This document shows, piece by piece, positions 12,160 to 24,949 of a DNA stretch of 64,000 bases. A model generated the notes under the pieces. The model was given only the letters and a program-made list of their open reading frames with translations, did no database searches and had not been told where the DNA came from. The DNA comes from Polytrichum commune (taxonomy: Eukaryota > Streptophyta > Polytrichopsida > Polytrichales > Polytrichaceae): contig OX485807.1 in assembly GCA_950295325.1 (NCBI GenBank), forward strand, positions 9,637,001-9,701,000. The letters run 5' to 3'. Numbering within the stretch: the first letter of the stretch is position 1; each line of letters begins with the position of its first letter. Both the position numbers and the translations under genes were made by a program.

Positions 12160-12425
12160 TATGAAATAGGCTAGGCCACCTTGAATGCTTGTTTGGAGGT
12201 GATGACCCTCTAGCAACATTTGTGTTTATTTACTCATGCTTAGAGTATAATATATCCTCTCGAACGTGACGAAATGGCCCTTTGTATCACCTTCAACACT
12301 CGTGTAAGTTACTCATGCATGAATTTACGATTTGCTCCATAACTTCGTAGAATAAAATCTTCTTGAATGTGATACAATAGCCTTGAAGGTTACCTCCAAC
12401 ATTTGTGAAAGTTACTCATGTAGGG
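12160..12425 (+). repeat. three degenerate tandem copies of about 80-100 bp
   Basis: Segments ending in TTACTCATG (about 12232, 12312 and 12414) share the order TTGAATG or CGAACGTGA, then a CCTT or CCTC stretch, then CAACATTTGTG or CAACACTCGTG, then TTACTCATG. The units are too diverged for a precise period. Confidence 0.45.
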
Positions 12426-12989
12426 ATCCGACAATTGTGAAATCTTAGTGGTGAGAATTCATCATGGTAAACATGCCTACAAAACATGTTAGGGTAATTG
12501 CCAAAAACATTATTTCATCAAGATAGAGTTGAAATGACGCAACTTTGGCGCCTTCCATTATAATGAAATTATGATAAAGTAGGTATGAAAATAAAGAAAT
12601 AAAGAAATAAAATGACATCATTTTTGACAGCCAACCAAAACTCATGATATATGTTTTTTTCCTCTATTATGTTCAAGTGTGTCAAAAGGATCCACTCCTC
12701 CTTCTAGTGATTGAGGATATGAACAATATATTAGATTTACGAATGGCTTCACATGTTTAGAGTTTTTTTTTTTTTTGTGTTCCCTAAATCCATAACATTT
12801 TACTGGAGAATGGAGAAATATTTCACTGTTGATCAACGTCCTAGTCATTGTGCATGTGAACAATACCTTAAAAATCCTTGCGCATTATTGGTTGGATACA
12901 AGGTGTTGATAAGTTTGGTCTCATTTGGACTCCTTCATAACTTCTTCAAGATTAACAAACTTTTTGAAAATTTAGTCAAAAACCCATTA

Positions 12990-13300
12990 ACATACCATAG
13001 GCTACTAGTTGGTCTGGCACACTTGTGCCAAACAACCGACTAATTTGCCAAGAGTCGGTCCAAAACTTTGACATACTAATTTTAAAACTCCCTACACAAT
13101 TTTTAATTTTGTTATAAAATTCAGCTTGTTCACCAATTCTCAATGAGATGAAATTGATTCGAAAGTCCGGGAAGCCAAAATGCTAATGGGATTGAAAATG
13201 CATCAAGATTCCTACAAGTCGACCAATTCCCTAGAGTGGCAAAGTGTACTGAGTGATTACAATGCACAATAGTTCTTGTATAAGATTTAGTATATTACCC
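12990..13300 (+). repeat. dispersed repeat, copy A (partner at 20212-20550)
   Basis: It shares with 20212-20550, in the same orientation, an ordered series of similar blocks: AGTTGGTC near the start, GAGATGAAATT, GGGAAGCCAAAA, GGGA(C/T)TGAAA and CATCAAGAT, then ACAAGTCGACCAATTCCCTAGA against AACTGGCTAAATCTCTAGA. At 13006-13040 it opens with a hairpin in which TGGCAC and GTGCCA pair. No coding frame is conserved. Confidence 0.55.
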
Positions 13301-14088
13301 CTCCCCATCGGGTGTCCACAATCCATGTGGGATATGTGAACTTGAGAGATGAACTCCCGGTAATCTACTTCTTTGTGTTTTTTGGAAGTTGTGTATAACA
13401 ACTCCAAATCATAACATTCTAGACTTGTTGGAGGTGGTGCTAAGTTTGATTGTCTAAGTTTTCCTACTTAAACAAAACTCCGAAATAAAATGTGTTCTTT
13501 GCACAATCAAGTTCCAAAAATTTGTATATGACACATTTTCTCTTACAACCTTTTACACGTCTTGAAAATGCTTGTTGAATCTCGTTCATATCTTTTGCAC
13601 AAAGTATTAGAATCACAAAATTCCTTTTGAAGCTGATACTTTGTTCAATATCCCAACTTTTCCTAGTTGGACACAATTCTAAATTAGTGCATGTTCTATA
13701 CGTCATTGAGGTTTGAAAAATTATGAGGGCAAAGATCAAGTTCTTAGCACATAGTCTTGTAATTTCATGTTAACCCATATTCTTTGCGATGACTTAGAAT
13801 GACCTTGATGATAGTATGAACCACTTCTCCGCCTAATATCTAATAATCATCTACCAACACTATGTAGCCTTGTGTTGTTTTACCAAACTCTAGCAAGTAG
13901 GTAAGGCATTCAAGAAGACAAGAGATTGCAAAAATATGTTTTTATTTTCTAAATTAATCTTGTGTGTGGTCTTAGAATCATTTTGTGCCAGACGGTAACC
14001 CATGGTAATTTTCAAAGAATGAATTCAAAAAGGTGAAAGAGATACTTTTTCACTTGAATAATGTTGTAGAGTTAGATGTGGATGTTAG
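13301..14088. other. gene-free intergenic stretch
   Basis: AT-rich, with a 91-codon minus-strand frame (13464-13739) that has no recognisable domain. No repeat boundaries were identified. Confidence 0.35.
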
Positions 14089-14422
14089 TACACTAAATAT
14101 GATATTTAGTGTTTGATACACTAAATACAAACGCATACACTAAATATCAATAACCCTATGAAAGTAAGTAACGTTAAATGCAAACTCCAACACTAAATAT
14201 CAACTATGGTAATATGTGAAAGTTACATGCACAAATTTAGTGTTAATAAAGATATGAGAAAAAATTAACAATGATAAAAGGAGAAGGGAAGTGGCGGTAG
14301 GGAAGGTGGTGGCGCATTTATGTCTAACACTAATTATCAAAGAATTGAAAATTAGTGTTGAGCAGGATAGGGTGGTAACAACACTAAATATAATCAAACA
14401 CTAAATATCATATTTAGTGTAG
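14089..14422. mobile_element. MITE with palindromic ACACTAAATATGATATTTAGTGT ends (written in parts below), copy 1
   Basis: The left end reads TACACTAAATATGATATTT then AGTGTTTGAT. The right end is its exact complement over about 28 bases, ending AGTGTA. Each terminus is itself a palindrome. Both outer edges read TA, consistent with a TA duplication. The motif ACACTAAATA recurs at least five times inside. Length is about 334 bp, without a coding frame. Related copies are at 58039-58404 and, as a lone end, at 53525-53551. Confidence 0.78.
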
Positions 14423-16918
14423 TGGACATGAAGTGTCCTCAATTTTAAATGAACTCTTATAGAGTTGGATGTGGAGGCTATTCTCGATGACGACTAGACT
14501 AAACAAGTATCATGTTCATTGCTCCGAGATTAAGTTAATATGATTGAGTCCAAGCAAGGGTCTCAAGCAGTGGCATAGAGCTCTTGACAAATAAGGCGAA
14601 AGTTGTGTCAATATTTCACATCCATACTTTGTTGTATTTGCAGTTAATCAGGATTACACAGCTAGTATTTATGTAAATTTAACATATTCTATAATTGTGA
14701 AATTTTGGGTTTTTTTAAGCTTTCATGGGTTAAGTTTAAATTTCAATACGTTTCAATTTGTCTAAGTTTCATGGGAGATTTGTGAAACCTCAATGGTTGT
14801 TCAGATGTTACGACATTGATAAAAAAAAAATTCCACATCTTGAATGAGAACACAATAATTTTTTTTAAAAATCAAATCAGAATCGACTCTTGCACATTCT
14901 ATCGGAAGATCCTCCGTACAATCCATCATGTTGTGGGGTTGGACCTTGGTCCAGTTTTATGTAAATACCACTTACATGGTTTTGTGTTACACAACACCGT
15001 ACATGTAAAATGCATTCCATTTTCTTTCTATTCTCTTTCCTCTAGATAATGTGAAGAACACTCAAACTTTGCTTGACACATTTTCATGCCCCGTTAGACA
15101 CTTTTGTCCACCATTTTGGAAACAAACATGGAATTTTTGTAAGAGCTTCTAATTCAATTCAATTCAATTGGGCAATACATGTCCACAATATGTGTGTGCT
15201 CATTTGCTTCATTTTAGTGAGATATGAGCATTTCGAAATCCGGACTTTGTTCTTGGTCAATTCATTGATCGGCATGCCATGGTCGAAACACAAAAGTGGT
15301 TGAAAGTGAACACAACTAGACCTAGTGAACTTTCAAGAAGTAGAGACCGCCCTTTGCTAGGCTTCGCATAAAGATGTGAGGATCCATAGTGATCAAAAGG
15401 ATACTATTCCGATTGGCAGCTTATAGTGACAATTATTAGAAATATGTTTGGAACCACAGAGTGACCTTTAAGGGCGAGGCATCCATAGTTGACCAGGTCC
15501 ATTTAAACCGCTCATTAAGGTCATGTAATGACGATATGGATGAGATCTATATTTTCTAGGCGAACGCAGTTAAGGTATATGTGGTGGTGGATTGTAATTG
15601 GTTACTTCCATAAGAGTTTTGACAATTGTCATAGCCAAGCATTAGCATTTTAGATGAGTGGTTATGGGTGCAATGTGAAACCCTTCTAACCCCATTAGAG
15701 ATAAGTTTCCATCATTATTTGAGAACATAGTTCCAGGGAGTCTCAAGTCATTCTTTCAAGTAGGCCATCAAGTTGACATTAGCCTTTATCTCACGGAGGC
15801 TACCTCACTCCATCATTCTGGAGAATTAGTTGGTTCTGAAACCATTTTTAAGAATTTTTGTTCAGACGTTAAATTTGCGGGATGGAATGTTAACCCCCAT
15901 GGTACCGTCACAACAAGGGTACAAGGAGCCGTGCATAAACAATCACTCGAAGCCCTAGAAGACTCAAAATGGTCCCTCAAAAAGTCAAAAAGCTCATGAA
16001 ACACATACATCAAATAGCCATACAATACCTTAGATACCTTGTCCTATACAAAAGAATGTTCGACAACAACCAAGCCCCAATCGACCTACCCCCCATGAAC
16101 CCAAATACCCATACCTAATTCACCAACAACTTATAAACGATACTCCCCCTGAAATTATTGTTTAAAGGAGTTCACCTCCCGGAAGGTGGGAAGTACGCCT
16201 ACCATGTCACCTCGTAAAACGTGATATTATATTCAATAATTTGGGACCTTTTCAGGATCTAGAGACTAATAAAGGACTTGAAGTTTAAGTTACATGATAC
16301 AAAATACAAGAAAGACAAGCTGATTACATGAAAATCAATCATATGCAACCATAAAACCAAAATAAAAAACATCAAATGTTCAAGATTACACCTGTAGCAT
16401 TGCATCCGAATCCAATTTCCAAACACTGAAGACAATAAGGATGCATCCAAATGTGTACAATACAAAACAAACAACATAATGTGAAGAGCCAAAATGGAAA
16501 ATAGATGTATTATATACTCAACATAGAACATGAGGGGCAACCTTTATTCATTTATTTATTTTGCATTCTCCTTAGAATGTGTTTCTCTTTGTAATAAAAA
16601 CAAGTCCTCACTATAACTCCTCCCAAATAGATGCAAACTTGCTTATTTTAACGGTTATAGGTGCCTCAACCTTAAAAGCCTGGTATGATACAAACACCTA
16701 ACAAGTGGGAATAGAACCCAGTTCTTTTACATCTATGATTTGCACTATCATGCACTCCATGGATCCATGGTTTGGGCACCCCTTGATGTAACATGCCTTC
16801 CAAGTTCCAAAATCATGCATCTAGGATTGTTAGGTGTATGACATAATTGTCATAGATATCTAGTTCTAGATCTAGACCTAGGGAACTTGCAACCCACCAC
16901 AAAAGTTAGGGCCACTTT
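14423..16918. other. gene-free intergenic stretch
   Basis: Only short frames, up to 93 codons, none with recognisable domains. A direct echo of 14069-14089 (GTTAGATGTGGATG) occurs at 14463-14476 just right of the MITE, suggesting a local duplication of the flank. Nothing else could be defined. Confidence 0.4.
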
Positions 16919-18392
16919 ACGTTACTGTGGAGAAGTGCACCAGTCGGTCAAGAATTTTAGCCCAAGACATGGTTGTTTGAGGCGAGGGATGGTATGCTGG
17001 AGAAGATGAAAAGAAGTCTTGACCGGCTGTAGTGTAACCACCTAGAGGAGAAGTGTATTGGACAACTTCACCAAGAGGAGAAGCCCACTGAACTACTTCA
17101 CAAAATGGTCATAGCTGGCCATAGTAGAAACCTTACCCCCTAAATAACCATTGTATTGATATTTAAAAAAATTGTGTTGATCAAGAAATTAAATGTATAT
17201 GGCAACGTTTTAAAACTTCTTTCATGACAAGAATTTATTTGAAAATATTCCACCTCTATAATACATCCAGATTGAGGTAAAGAAGTAGGTAACATTATCT
17301 TTTTTTTTTTTTTTTAAAGAAATTACATGTTGGTACAATCCAACCTCGTTAATACGACACTCGATATAATGACACATTTTTGCGAGACCAAACTTTTTAG
17401 TTCAAAACTCCCTCTTTTATACGACTACAACACTTGATAATGCGACATTTGAAATCTCCGTTTTGTCATATTAAAGAGGTAGTTAATGCTACAATTTCTT
17501 TCATCTATATTATGTACATCTAAAATACATCCATTTTCACTTGGGAACTACTTGGGAACTTCACTTATTGTTGGGAACTTAATGGTAATTAGGGTTACTA
17601 GTGTAGAATGGACATGGTTAAAGTGAGAGTGGCCTCCTGCTTAGTATGTTGCCTTGTACACATGTGATATAGTATCACCAATATCTTGATGCCAAACCTC
17701 ATGCATCATTGTTGTCTAGTTTCATATTAGAGAACTCTCTATATTTTGGTGTTAATGAAACTATTAGTTTCCAAAAGTTAGATGGGAATTTAGATAAGAT
17801 GGCAGTTGCTAACTTGGGTAGGCAACACCAAAGATCTTTGGACTCTTATTTTAAGATTTCTTGAGAATATTTTTATTTGTTTGGAGTTATAAGTTATTAT
17901 TTCATACCGTCTATATTGCTTAAACTCATTGTATATATTTTAAAGCACATATTACTTATGTTTTCGTATTCCCTCAATAACATGACAACTTTACGGCATT
18001 TGTCATATCAATGAGAAGACGACACCTCAATAATACGACTTTTTTTGTGTTTCCCAAAACTGTCATGCTAAAGAGGGAGAACAATAGTGCAAAGATTTCT
18101 CCACCGAAGAAGTATTTTATTCAAGTTGGAGTTCTCCGGAGGCCAAGTTTGTTGTCTGAGGCTTTGAGGTTGTCCAAGAAACTTGTTCTCTGGAGAACTC
18201 CCCTTCAAAAAAGTGTCACCACGTTGGCAACCGTGTCATTTCTTCATCCATGTACTAAGTTCTCCACCAAAGGACTCTTGGCCTTAGTGTAAATCACCAC
18301 CGGACAAGAGTGTCACTCTCGGCCAATCAAATTTCAAAATCCCCCTAGAATTCATGACTAGTGAACTTCTCCATCATAGTGTAAAGCAACCC
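16919..18392. mobile_element. PIF/Harbinger-like element hosting a nested pogo-like MITE
   Basis: The left end GGGCCACTTTACGTTACTGT and the complement of the right end GGGTTGCTTTACACTATGAT are inverted repeats that continue as GGAGAAGT(G/T)CAC(C/T)AGTC for about 45 bases. TTA flanks both sides (16916-16918 and 18393-18395). Without the nested element (17336-18084) it is about 725 bp. Motifs such as GAGAAGT recur inside both ends. The termini resemble those of 10739-11183 (GG-TTTACACTATGG), so the two are probably related families. Confidence 0.75.
17336..18084. mobile_element. pogo/Tigger-like MITE nested in 16919-18392
   Basis: Left end: CAATCCAACCTCGTTAATAC, then GACACTCGATATAATGACA. Right end, as complement: TTGTTCTCCCTCTTTAGCAT, then GACA. 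TA flanks both sides (17334-17335 and 18085-18086). Several AATACGAC and TAATGACA-type motifs recur inside each end. The form ACCTC followed by TTAATA is typical of pogo/Tigger termini, and it matches the larger element at 48336-49773. It is non-coding. Confidence 0.65.
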
Positions 18393-18395
18393 TTA

Positions 18396-20211
18396 GTCTC
18401 ATACACAAGTGCAACATACACAATCTTTGTAGGGTATATAGGTCCACATTGAGATACACAGTTACTCTAACAACTACACATGTGATTGTGTTTAGGCTTT
18501 TAGTTCACTAAAATAGATTTGTAGGGTTTGGGTTCATTAAAAGTGGTGTTTTCTTAGCATGTTGAAACATGCCCTTGGGGAGAGCACACCCCCTTACATT
18601 TCGTAACCACATGCGATAATACGGTATTTAATGGGGGGATATTTATGCACCTCTCAATAAATTTTCCCTCCCTACTTGTAGATGAAAAACTACTTTTAAC
18701 GTATTTTTTAACACCCTATATATATTTGTAATTCTTTGAAGATTCTAATTTCTGGCACAATATTTTCTGTATAAATTGTATAAGTACCAAATAGTGGACG
18801 GAATACTATAGCATTGTAAAACTGACTATGTGAGCAACAAACATTCCATACCGTTCAAATTATCATTCATTTGGGTTCAATTGGTAACACCAATCCTAAA
18901 TCATTCAAAATATCATCCAAAACTAGTTAAAGTGTTATCAATAAACATGAGATAACAAAATATACAAGCTGAAATAAACAACATGTAAACACAGATAGAA
19001 CAAAACAAGAATATAATTGGTTGTGACATGAAATTTTGCACAACTACCTACTTCAAAAAATAACATTGCATTCAAATAAAAGAAAGATAAATACAAAGAA
19101 TTTAAAAGAATTACTTTAATTGTGTTTATAAATGCAATCAACTATAGTCCCATTTAAACCTTGTAACAAATAGTTACAATGTGAAGGGTTAGGAGAAAAC
19201 TATGCACCTTCCAATATTATCAAGATACTAGAATTCAAAATTTAAAACCTTTTTTTTTTTCCTAGGTGCACTCTTATGTCAGCTAAGGATCCTCCATCCT
19301 CCCTTTTTATAGTTCCAATGCTCTTTGGAGATGCTCGTTCATTAGTAAGTGTATACACTTTGATCTTCTTCATTCCATGCCAAACTACAACCCTAAACTC
19401 AAACCTTGCAAGACCATACCCAAAATCCCAAAATTAACTCACAATTTCAAAACCAACAAATAAGAAACGAACCATGAAAGCTAAACCCTAAACCAAATAC
19501 ACGTAGGAAACATTGCAAAGGAAGTGGCCACTCTACATCATGCTCAAAAAATGCGTGAGCTTGACGATCGAGGATTGAGGTTGTGACAGAACCAAAACCG
19601 ATTGCAGGAACCGGTTTGAGGGTGACGGTGGAGGCTGTTAGGTTCTAAGCATCCAACGAGGTCCCACATGTTTTGTGCCGTTATAAAACCCAACGGTCAA
19701 TGAGGAGCACCATCGCATTCCTACCCCCAAAACAAATTCATGACATTTCCCTCCATACTCATGTGTTTGATTCAAATTTGGGCAAAAACTACACACTTCT
19801 TCATCCAAGTAGTCAAACCCATAATTATTCTATTGATTCAACTACACACTTTTAAGGGGATCCTATGTTATGACCCTATTTTTTTTTTACTAATTACCAA
19901 AATGGATCACTTATCCATCACCCTATTTTACATATAATCATGTAGGGGACATATTTCCTATGCTATGTTAGATCTAACAAAATTATAAATTTTACCCTAG
20001 ACGAATTAAATTGAGTCAGACCCTACTTTCTTATCTCACGTGGTATTCTAAAATTACAATAGTCACCTCCCCGAGAACGTGCCAAGGGTTGTTGTAGCAA
20101 CTATTCTTCTATTGGTTGGTGTTTTTCTAGACTGAGTGCAATTCAAGGTTTTTTCTCTTCTCTTCTCTCCAACTTCCTCTCATTATAACTAGGGTTTCTC
20201 ACTTCAAAATA
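18396..20211. other. gene-free intergenic stretch
   Basis: AT-rich, with short frames only and poly-T tracts near 19249 and 19883. No repeat with definable ends was seen. Confidence 0.35.
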
Positions 20212-20550
20212 CCGTAGGTTGATAGTTGGTCCACCATAGCTATGCCAGACAATTGATTAAAGTGCCAAAAGGCGGTTTGATACTTCAAAATAAAATTTCA
20301 AATTTTCAATATTTGTTCTCTCATTTCTTTGAGGTTCAATCTCAGCCTATTTACACATAACAAATGAAATGAAATTAATTTTAAAAATAGGGAAGCCAAA
20401 AAGGCTACAGGGACTGAAAGTTCATCAAGATGGTTTCAAACTGGCTAAATCTCTAGATTGGTGATCAAACACTGCTTGGATGGCTCAAATACAAGTGCCA
20501 CAAAACTAGTCTAATATGCCTACTAGATGATGATGAACCTCCCCCCTTTC
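20212..20550 (+). repeat. dispersed repeat, copy B (partner at 12990-13300)
   Basis: Same order of blocks as copy A: AGTTGGTC, TGCCAGACAA, ATGAAATTAATTTT, GGGAAGCCAAAA, GGGACTGAAAGTTCATCAAG, CTCTAGA. The opening hairpin seen in copy A is degraded here. Confidence 0.5.
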
Positions 20551-22454
20551 CCAAACCCACAGCATGTAAGTCAAAGTACTTCATTCATCACAATTGTTGT
20601 CGAAGCCAATCGAGTTGCAACTAAGGTAAGCATCCCTTAAATGGAAGCTTTTAGATCCGCAAGAAAAGAAAAGAAAAGAATAACGCCCATATCTAGGTAC
20701 TAGCATGAATGTGAGCCTGTTGGCCTAATGCTAATCACGGTTGTCCGTAATGCAACTTAAGGTGTTATGCCTCCTTTCACTTCTAGATCCGCACCTTCTT
20801 TCTATAGGATATGAAACACACAATGGTGCGAGATGATTGTCACACATTGAATCCTTCTAGAAAATGTGTGAGGGCAATTTTCATTGATGATCTTCATGTC
20901 GTTTTCCTTCAATTTCTTCATGCATCTACATTTATAATATTCATTGTATGCATTGTGGCGGTGAATTTGTTTGAGGCATATCTGTTACATGATTTCACTA
21001 GCTACAGTTTGCCACCTTGGGTGAAGATATTGCTTGGCAATGTGTGGAGTTTGGATGCCCTCCCCATAAACTCAGGCAATGTGAATTCCAATGGGAAGTT
21101 GAAGATTACATGATATGTTGAGGCATGTTGCAAATCTCCTTAGGAATCATGGTTTTGGTTACTAGTGATTTTGTCTTGGATGCATTCGTTCGCGGGCATT
21201 TACTTTTTAGCAATTCACATGTGTCCCCATATGTTTAAGTAGAAAGACATAGTGACCGCCCTCAATAAATATCTATATCAAACATGTGTTTTGATTGCAT
21301 GTTGGTCATGTATTACTACATATGTAACATAAATTGATGGAGTATATTCTTTGACAAATACAAAATTTCAAAGTCATTCTGTGAATTAAAATATTTGGGT
21401 TCATTCATTAACATATCATTTGTTATATGACCTCTGAAATTTTTTTGGCCTTATATGTTTTGGTAGAGTGTGTAGTTTGTTGAGCATCCTTCAAATTTTG
21501 TTTAAACATCCTTGTTTGAAGCTATATATATATATATGAGGACCCTACTCCTATAAGATCTACAATTAAGGAGTCTAATATGAGCATCATCATGTTAGTC
21601 TGCTCATGAAATAGCAACTCGAGCTACTACTTATACTTTGTTGTTTCAATATTTTTGAGGGTTGGAACTTGGGATATATCATGGCTTGACCTTGTATTGT
21701 CCCTAGTGACCTAAGGGGTCATCTCTTGTGGGGAGATTGTTCTAGGTCGCCACCTCACATCCTCCCCCCCCCCCCCCCCCCCCCCGCACACACACACTTG
21801 GCATGGTGGTTCTTGTGTCCTTCAAGAAGAGATAGGCGCAAGTCCTATTAGACTTTGATTTGATATGAAGGAGAACAAGGTGAATGTGATCCTTGGAGAA
21901 GCTCCCTAAGAATTGATCGAGGAGGCAAGTTTTCTTGCCTATGGATGTTGCCCATTATAAGAATCAACTATCTTTAGTAGTTTGGACAACATCCTAAAGG
22001 AAAAATGCTCCAAAGATGACATTCAAGTTCAATATGAGAGACACTCATCATTCGCTCAATGAACTTTGACCACCTCTAGAAGGGACATATGAACTCCAAT
22101 TTTGGAAATTCAATTTCTCCCATGTATGTATTTTGATTTTATACATCTGTGTATATTTCAATCAAGGGCCAACATCCATTCCGTCAACCCAATTTAGAAG
22201 GAAAAAGACATTATTTTTATTAGCTACCTCAACTTGACATTTTCAACTTTGTGACCGTTGAATCTTCTTAAACTTCGTTGAATGATGATTATTTTGTTCC
22301 CATGCCTTCTTTATGAAGTTGGTTTCCGCATGCAAGTGGCTGATCAACACAAATGTTGATGATAGTGGATTCAAATGACCTCAACATCAAGATGGTATGA
22401 AAATTCCAAGTTCATTGGAAGACACCCTGAGGCAATAAAGAGTTGAGAGTTGGC
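20551..22454. other. gene-free intergenic stretch with a 22-base C run
   Basis: Short frames only. A 100-codon plus-strand frame (20811-21113) has no recognisable domain. Positions 21764-21785 are a run of 22 C, followed by GCACACACACAC. A TA run lies at about 21525-21536. Confidence 0.45.
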
Positions 22455-23120
22455 CCTAAACTCTAAGATAGATGAGACTCATTCGATTAGATTCAAAATT
22501 CAGACACTTACTTATGGCTCCTAATTGGCAGTACAGTCGCTTTAATTTGAATAATGACGGTGATTTAGCTGCCGACTTGATGGTATTTGGGTTAGTCACC
22601 TTCGTAAAAGTCAGACTACACCAACCATCCTCCATAATGAGGAGTGCTATCCACAAGCTATGACACACTTGATTTTTGTGTCCAAGGTGGGCAAATTAGG
22701 AGGTGGCATGTGGTTTGAGGTGCGGACCAACTTGTGTTGTGGGTATCCGACAATGAAAAAACAATTCGGCCATGTTTTACCTTACATATGTCCACTATAG
22801 AGACATGACACAACCAATATTGACATTGAGCTTGGTTTTCATTGGCAAATGACCCATGTAGAATCTGTTAATGTTGTTGTGCACTTACACAACATTGAAC
22901 AATAAAAGAGTCCCCCCCTAATAACACCACATTGGAAAGTAGGATTTCGGAACCTATATCAAAAACTTTCTCAACTCAAATTTCAACAATTTCAAATTCT
23001 TTGGTGTTGATTCGAACTCGCTAACATGCTCAAGCATCTAATGCTCGAACCCACCAGCTAGATGATTCCACAGAGTTGGAGGTGTCCACATTAACTTCAT
23101 CAACCTTAATGTATGTTATG
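22455..23120 (-). repeat. long dispersed repeat, copy 1 (inverted relative to 43650-44305)
   Basis: The complement of this block aligns with 43650-44305 over about 660 bases. Landmarks in order on the minus strand: GTGGAATCATC, TTGAAATTGTTGAAAT, TTTCCAATGTGGTGTTAT, TACATGGGTCATTTGCCAAT, CATGCC(A/G)CCTCC, ATAGCACTCCTCATTATGG, TTAGGAGCCA. Short reading segments such as MGHLPMKTKLNVNIGCVM (MGHLPMKTKFNANIGCVM in the partner) and MEDGWCSLTFTKVTNPN suggest an old coding origin, but frames are broken and I do not recognise the protein. Confidence 0.65.
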
Positions 23121-24949
23121 TCCAAAGGGTAGGGTTCCATGGGGTATGGGCCATCTGTTCTGGCAAAGAATAAGATCTTGCCTACATTACCAGAGCTCTT
23201 GCCGCCATCACCAAACCCTTGACCACATGCTTAATTGAAGGGGCAACATGTGGGCAAAATTAGGGGTTTTTCTAGTTCCAATGTAGTTCAAGTGGCATAC
23301 TTCATTAATGAGGTGAATATTCATAGAATCGATGTTTAGATTGTGTGCACAAACATTTTTGTCATATGAGGTCACATTGTATAATTTGTTCAGATTGCTT
23401 TTATTCTTTGGGATATGGGACCTTCACATCTATGTGCATTCACAAGGAAGGGGGAAGGCGGTGTGCGATCAATTATGGTCAATAGTGTGACTTTATAAAA
23501 ATAAGAAGTACAAATGTGCTTGTCATCCTAATGTCCATGGTTGGTCAACTTTCCCAAGTTTACAAAGTGCCAGTGTGACATCTATGGTCAGTCAACTGGG
23601 CTTCAAATTTTGTGTAACCCCTAGGAAAATTTCAGCAAGGAAAAATGAACATAGTGCCACACACAACTTGCTACAGACGAAGCAATTTGGCAAACAACAC
23701 AACTTAGCCTTCACCCTCCAATTGTCAAGACTTTTGGAGACATTTCGTCAGGTCCCCCTACCTATCAAATCCTAATTTGTTAGCAATTGGTATGGTGGTA
23801 CCCCTCATCCATGCCAATAAAGTGTAGCAGAAGGAACATAAAACTAGGAATCTATGTGATGCCAAAAGTGAAGTATTCCCAGGTCACATGGTTCAAGTGC
23901 AAAGGAGTCCTTTTGAAGAAGGTTTCTCTATTGTATTTGTGGACACAACCTCTCTATTAACTAAGTAATATGAATTAGTTCACTTTCTTGTATAATTAAG
24001 GTATAACTTCATTGTCTACTGTACAACTATAATGTTGTTGGGGCCAATCTATTGGTTGTTCTCTCATTTAATTTGATCTTACACACATGTACATGCAATA
24101 AAGTCATTCTTAACAAGGTTGGGAGAAGCCATCTGGTATTTGGAGATGCATCTTGTCTTTGGTGTATTTAATTGAAAACTCTCCAGCTCCAAAAATCACT
24201 CAAGATATAGATATGCTAGACCCACCAACCTCACATCTTCCACAAAGTTCCTAAGCTTGATTTACATGTCCTCAAGTGAAATGATTAAACTTAGGCCTAA
24301 TCTCCAGAGATGCCAAGAAGCAGGCATTTCCTCTAGGCGCCCATATCAACCCTAGGGTTCCCGCTCCTTGACTCAGACTCCATCTTGTGAAAACAGTTCA
24401 CGGGGACCCAATGATTCTTCTTAGCCCAACACATTGTCAGCTTCATTTGTGAATATTTGTTTTCCTCTTGCCTTCAACAACCTGGCACCCCAATCTGGCC
24501 TTGTCCTCCACACGAATAAGGTAGAGGGGGTGCTTAAACCAAACGTTTGCTTGATTTACCCTATAAATATGATCCTAATTGTACAAGTGAGGGTAATGAT
24601 CACTTAGCAAATGGAAGCGCATTGCCATTACAATTTTAACAAAATCTACACCACAACCAACATGTACAAGCTTTGAATTCCATCCTTTGGAGGATACTTG
24701 ACTAGGCTTGTCGCAACTTTTTACTATCTTGACCATTTTTTAATTCTAGCAAGGGTCACGAGCGCTAACCCTTCACATTCCACCCATGTGAATGGTTAGC
24801 TCCCAATACCTTGAACCCCCAAGCTCATAGGTGGATGACCAATCCTCCTACACTTGCATTCGGGACTCTCCCTTTAGTCGGTAGCCAATGATTGGATGTG
24901 GACTTTCATTCATGGAAGTTTAATCTCTAGTTGATCATCACGTTGCTGG
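23121..24949. other. gene-free intergenic stretch
   Basis: Short frames only. No recognisable domain or terminal repeats were seen. Confidence 0.35.

Noticed and set aside
14091-14112. CACTA (En/Spm) transposon end
   Set aside because: The first bases are CACTA, but the ends are palindromic and flanked by TA rather than a clear 3-bp duplication; no transposase seen.
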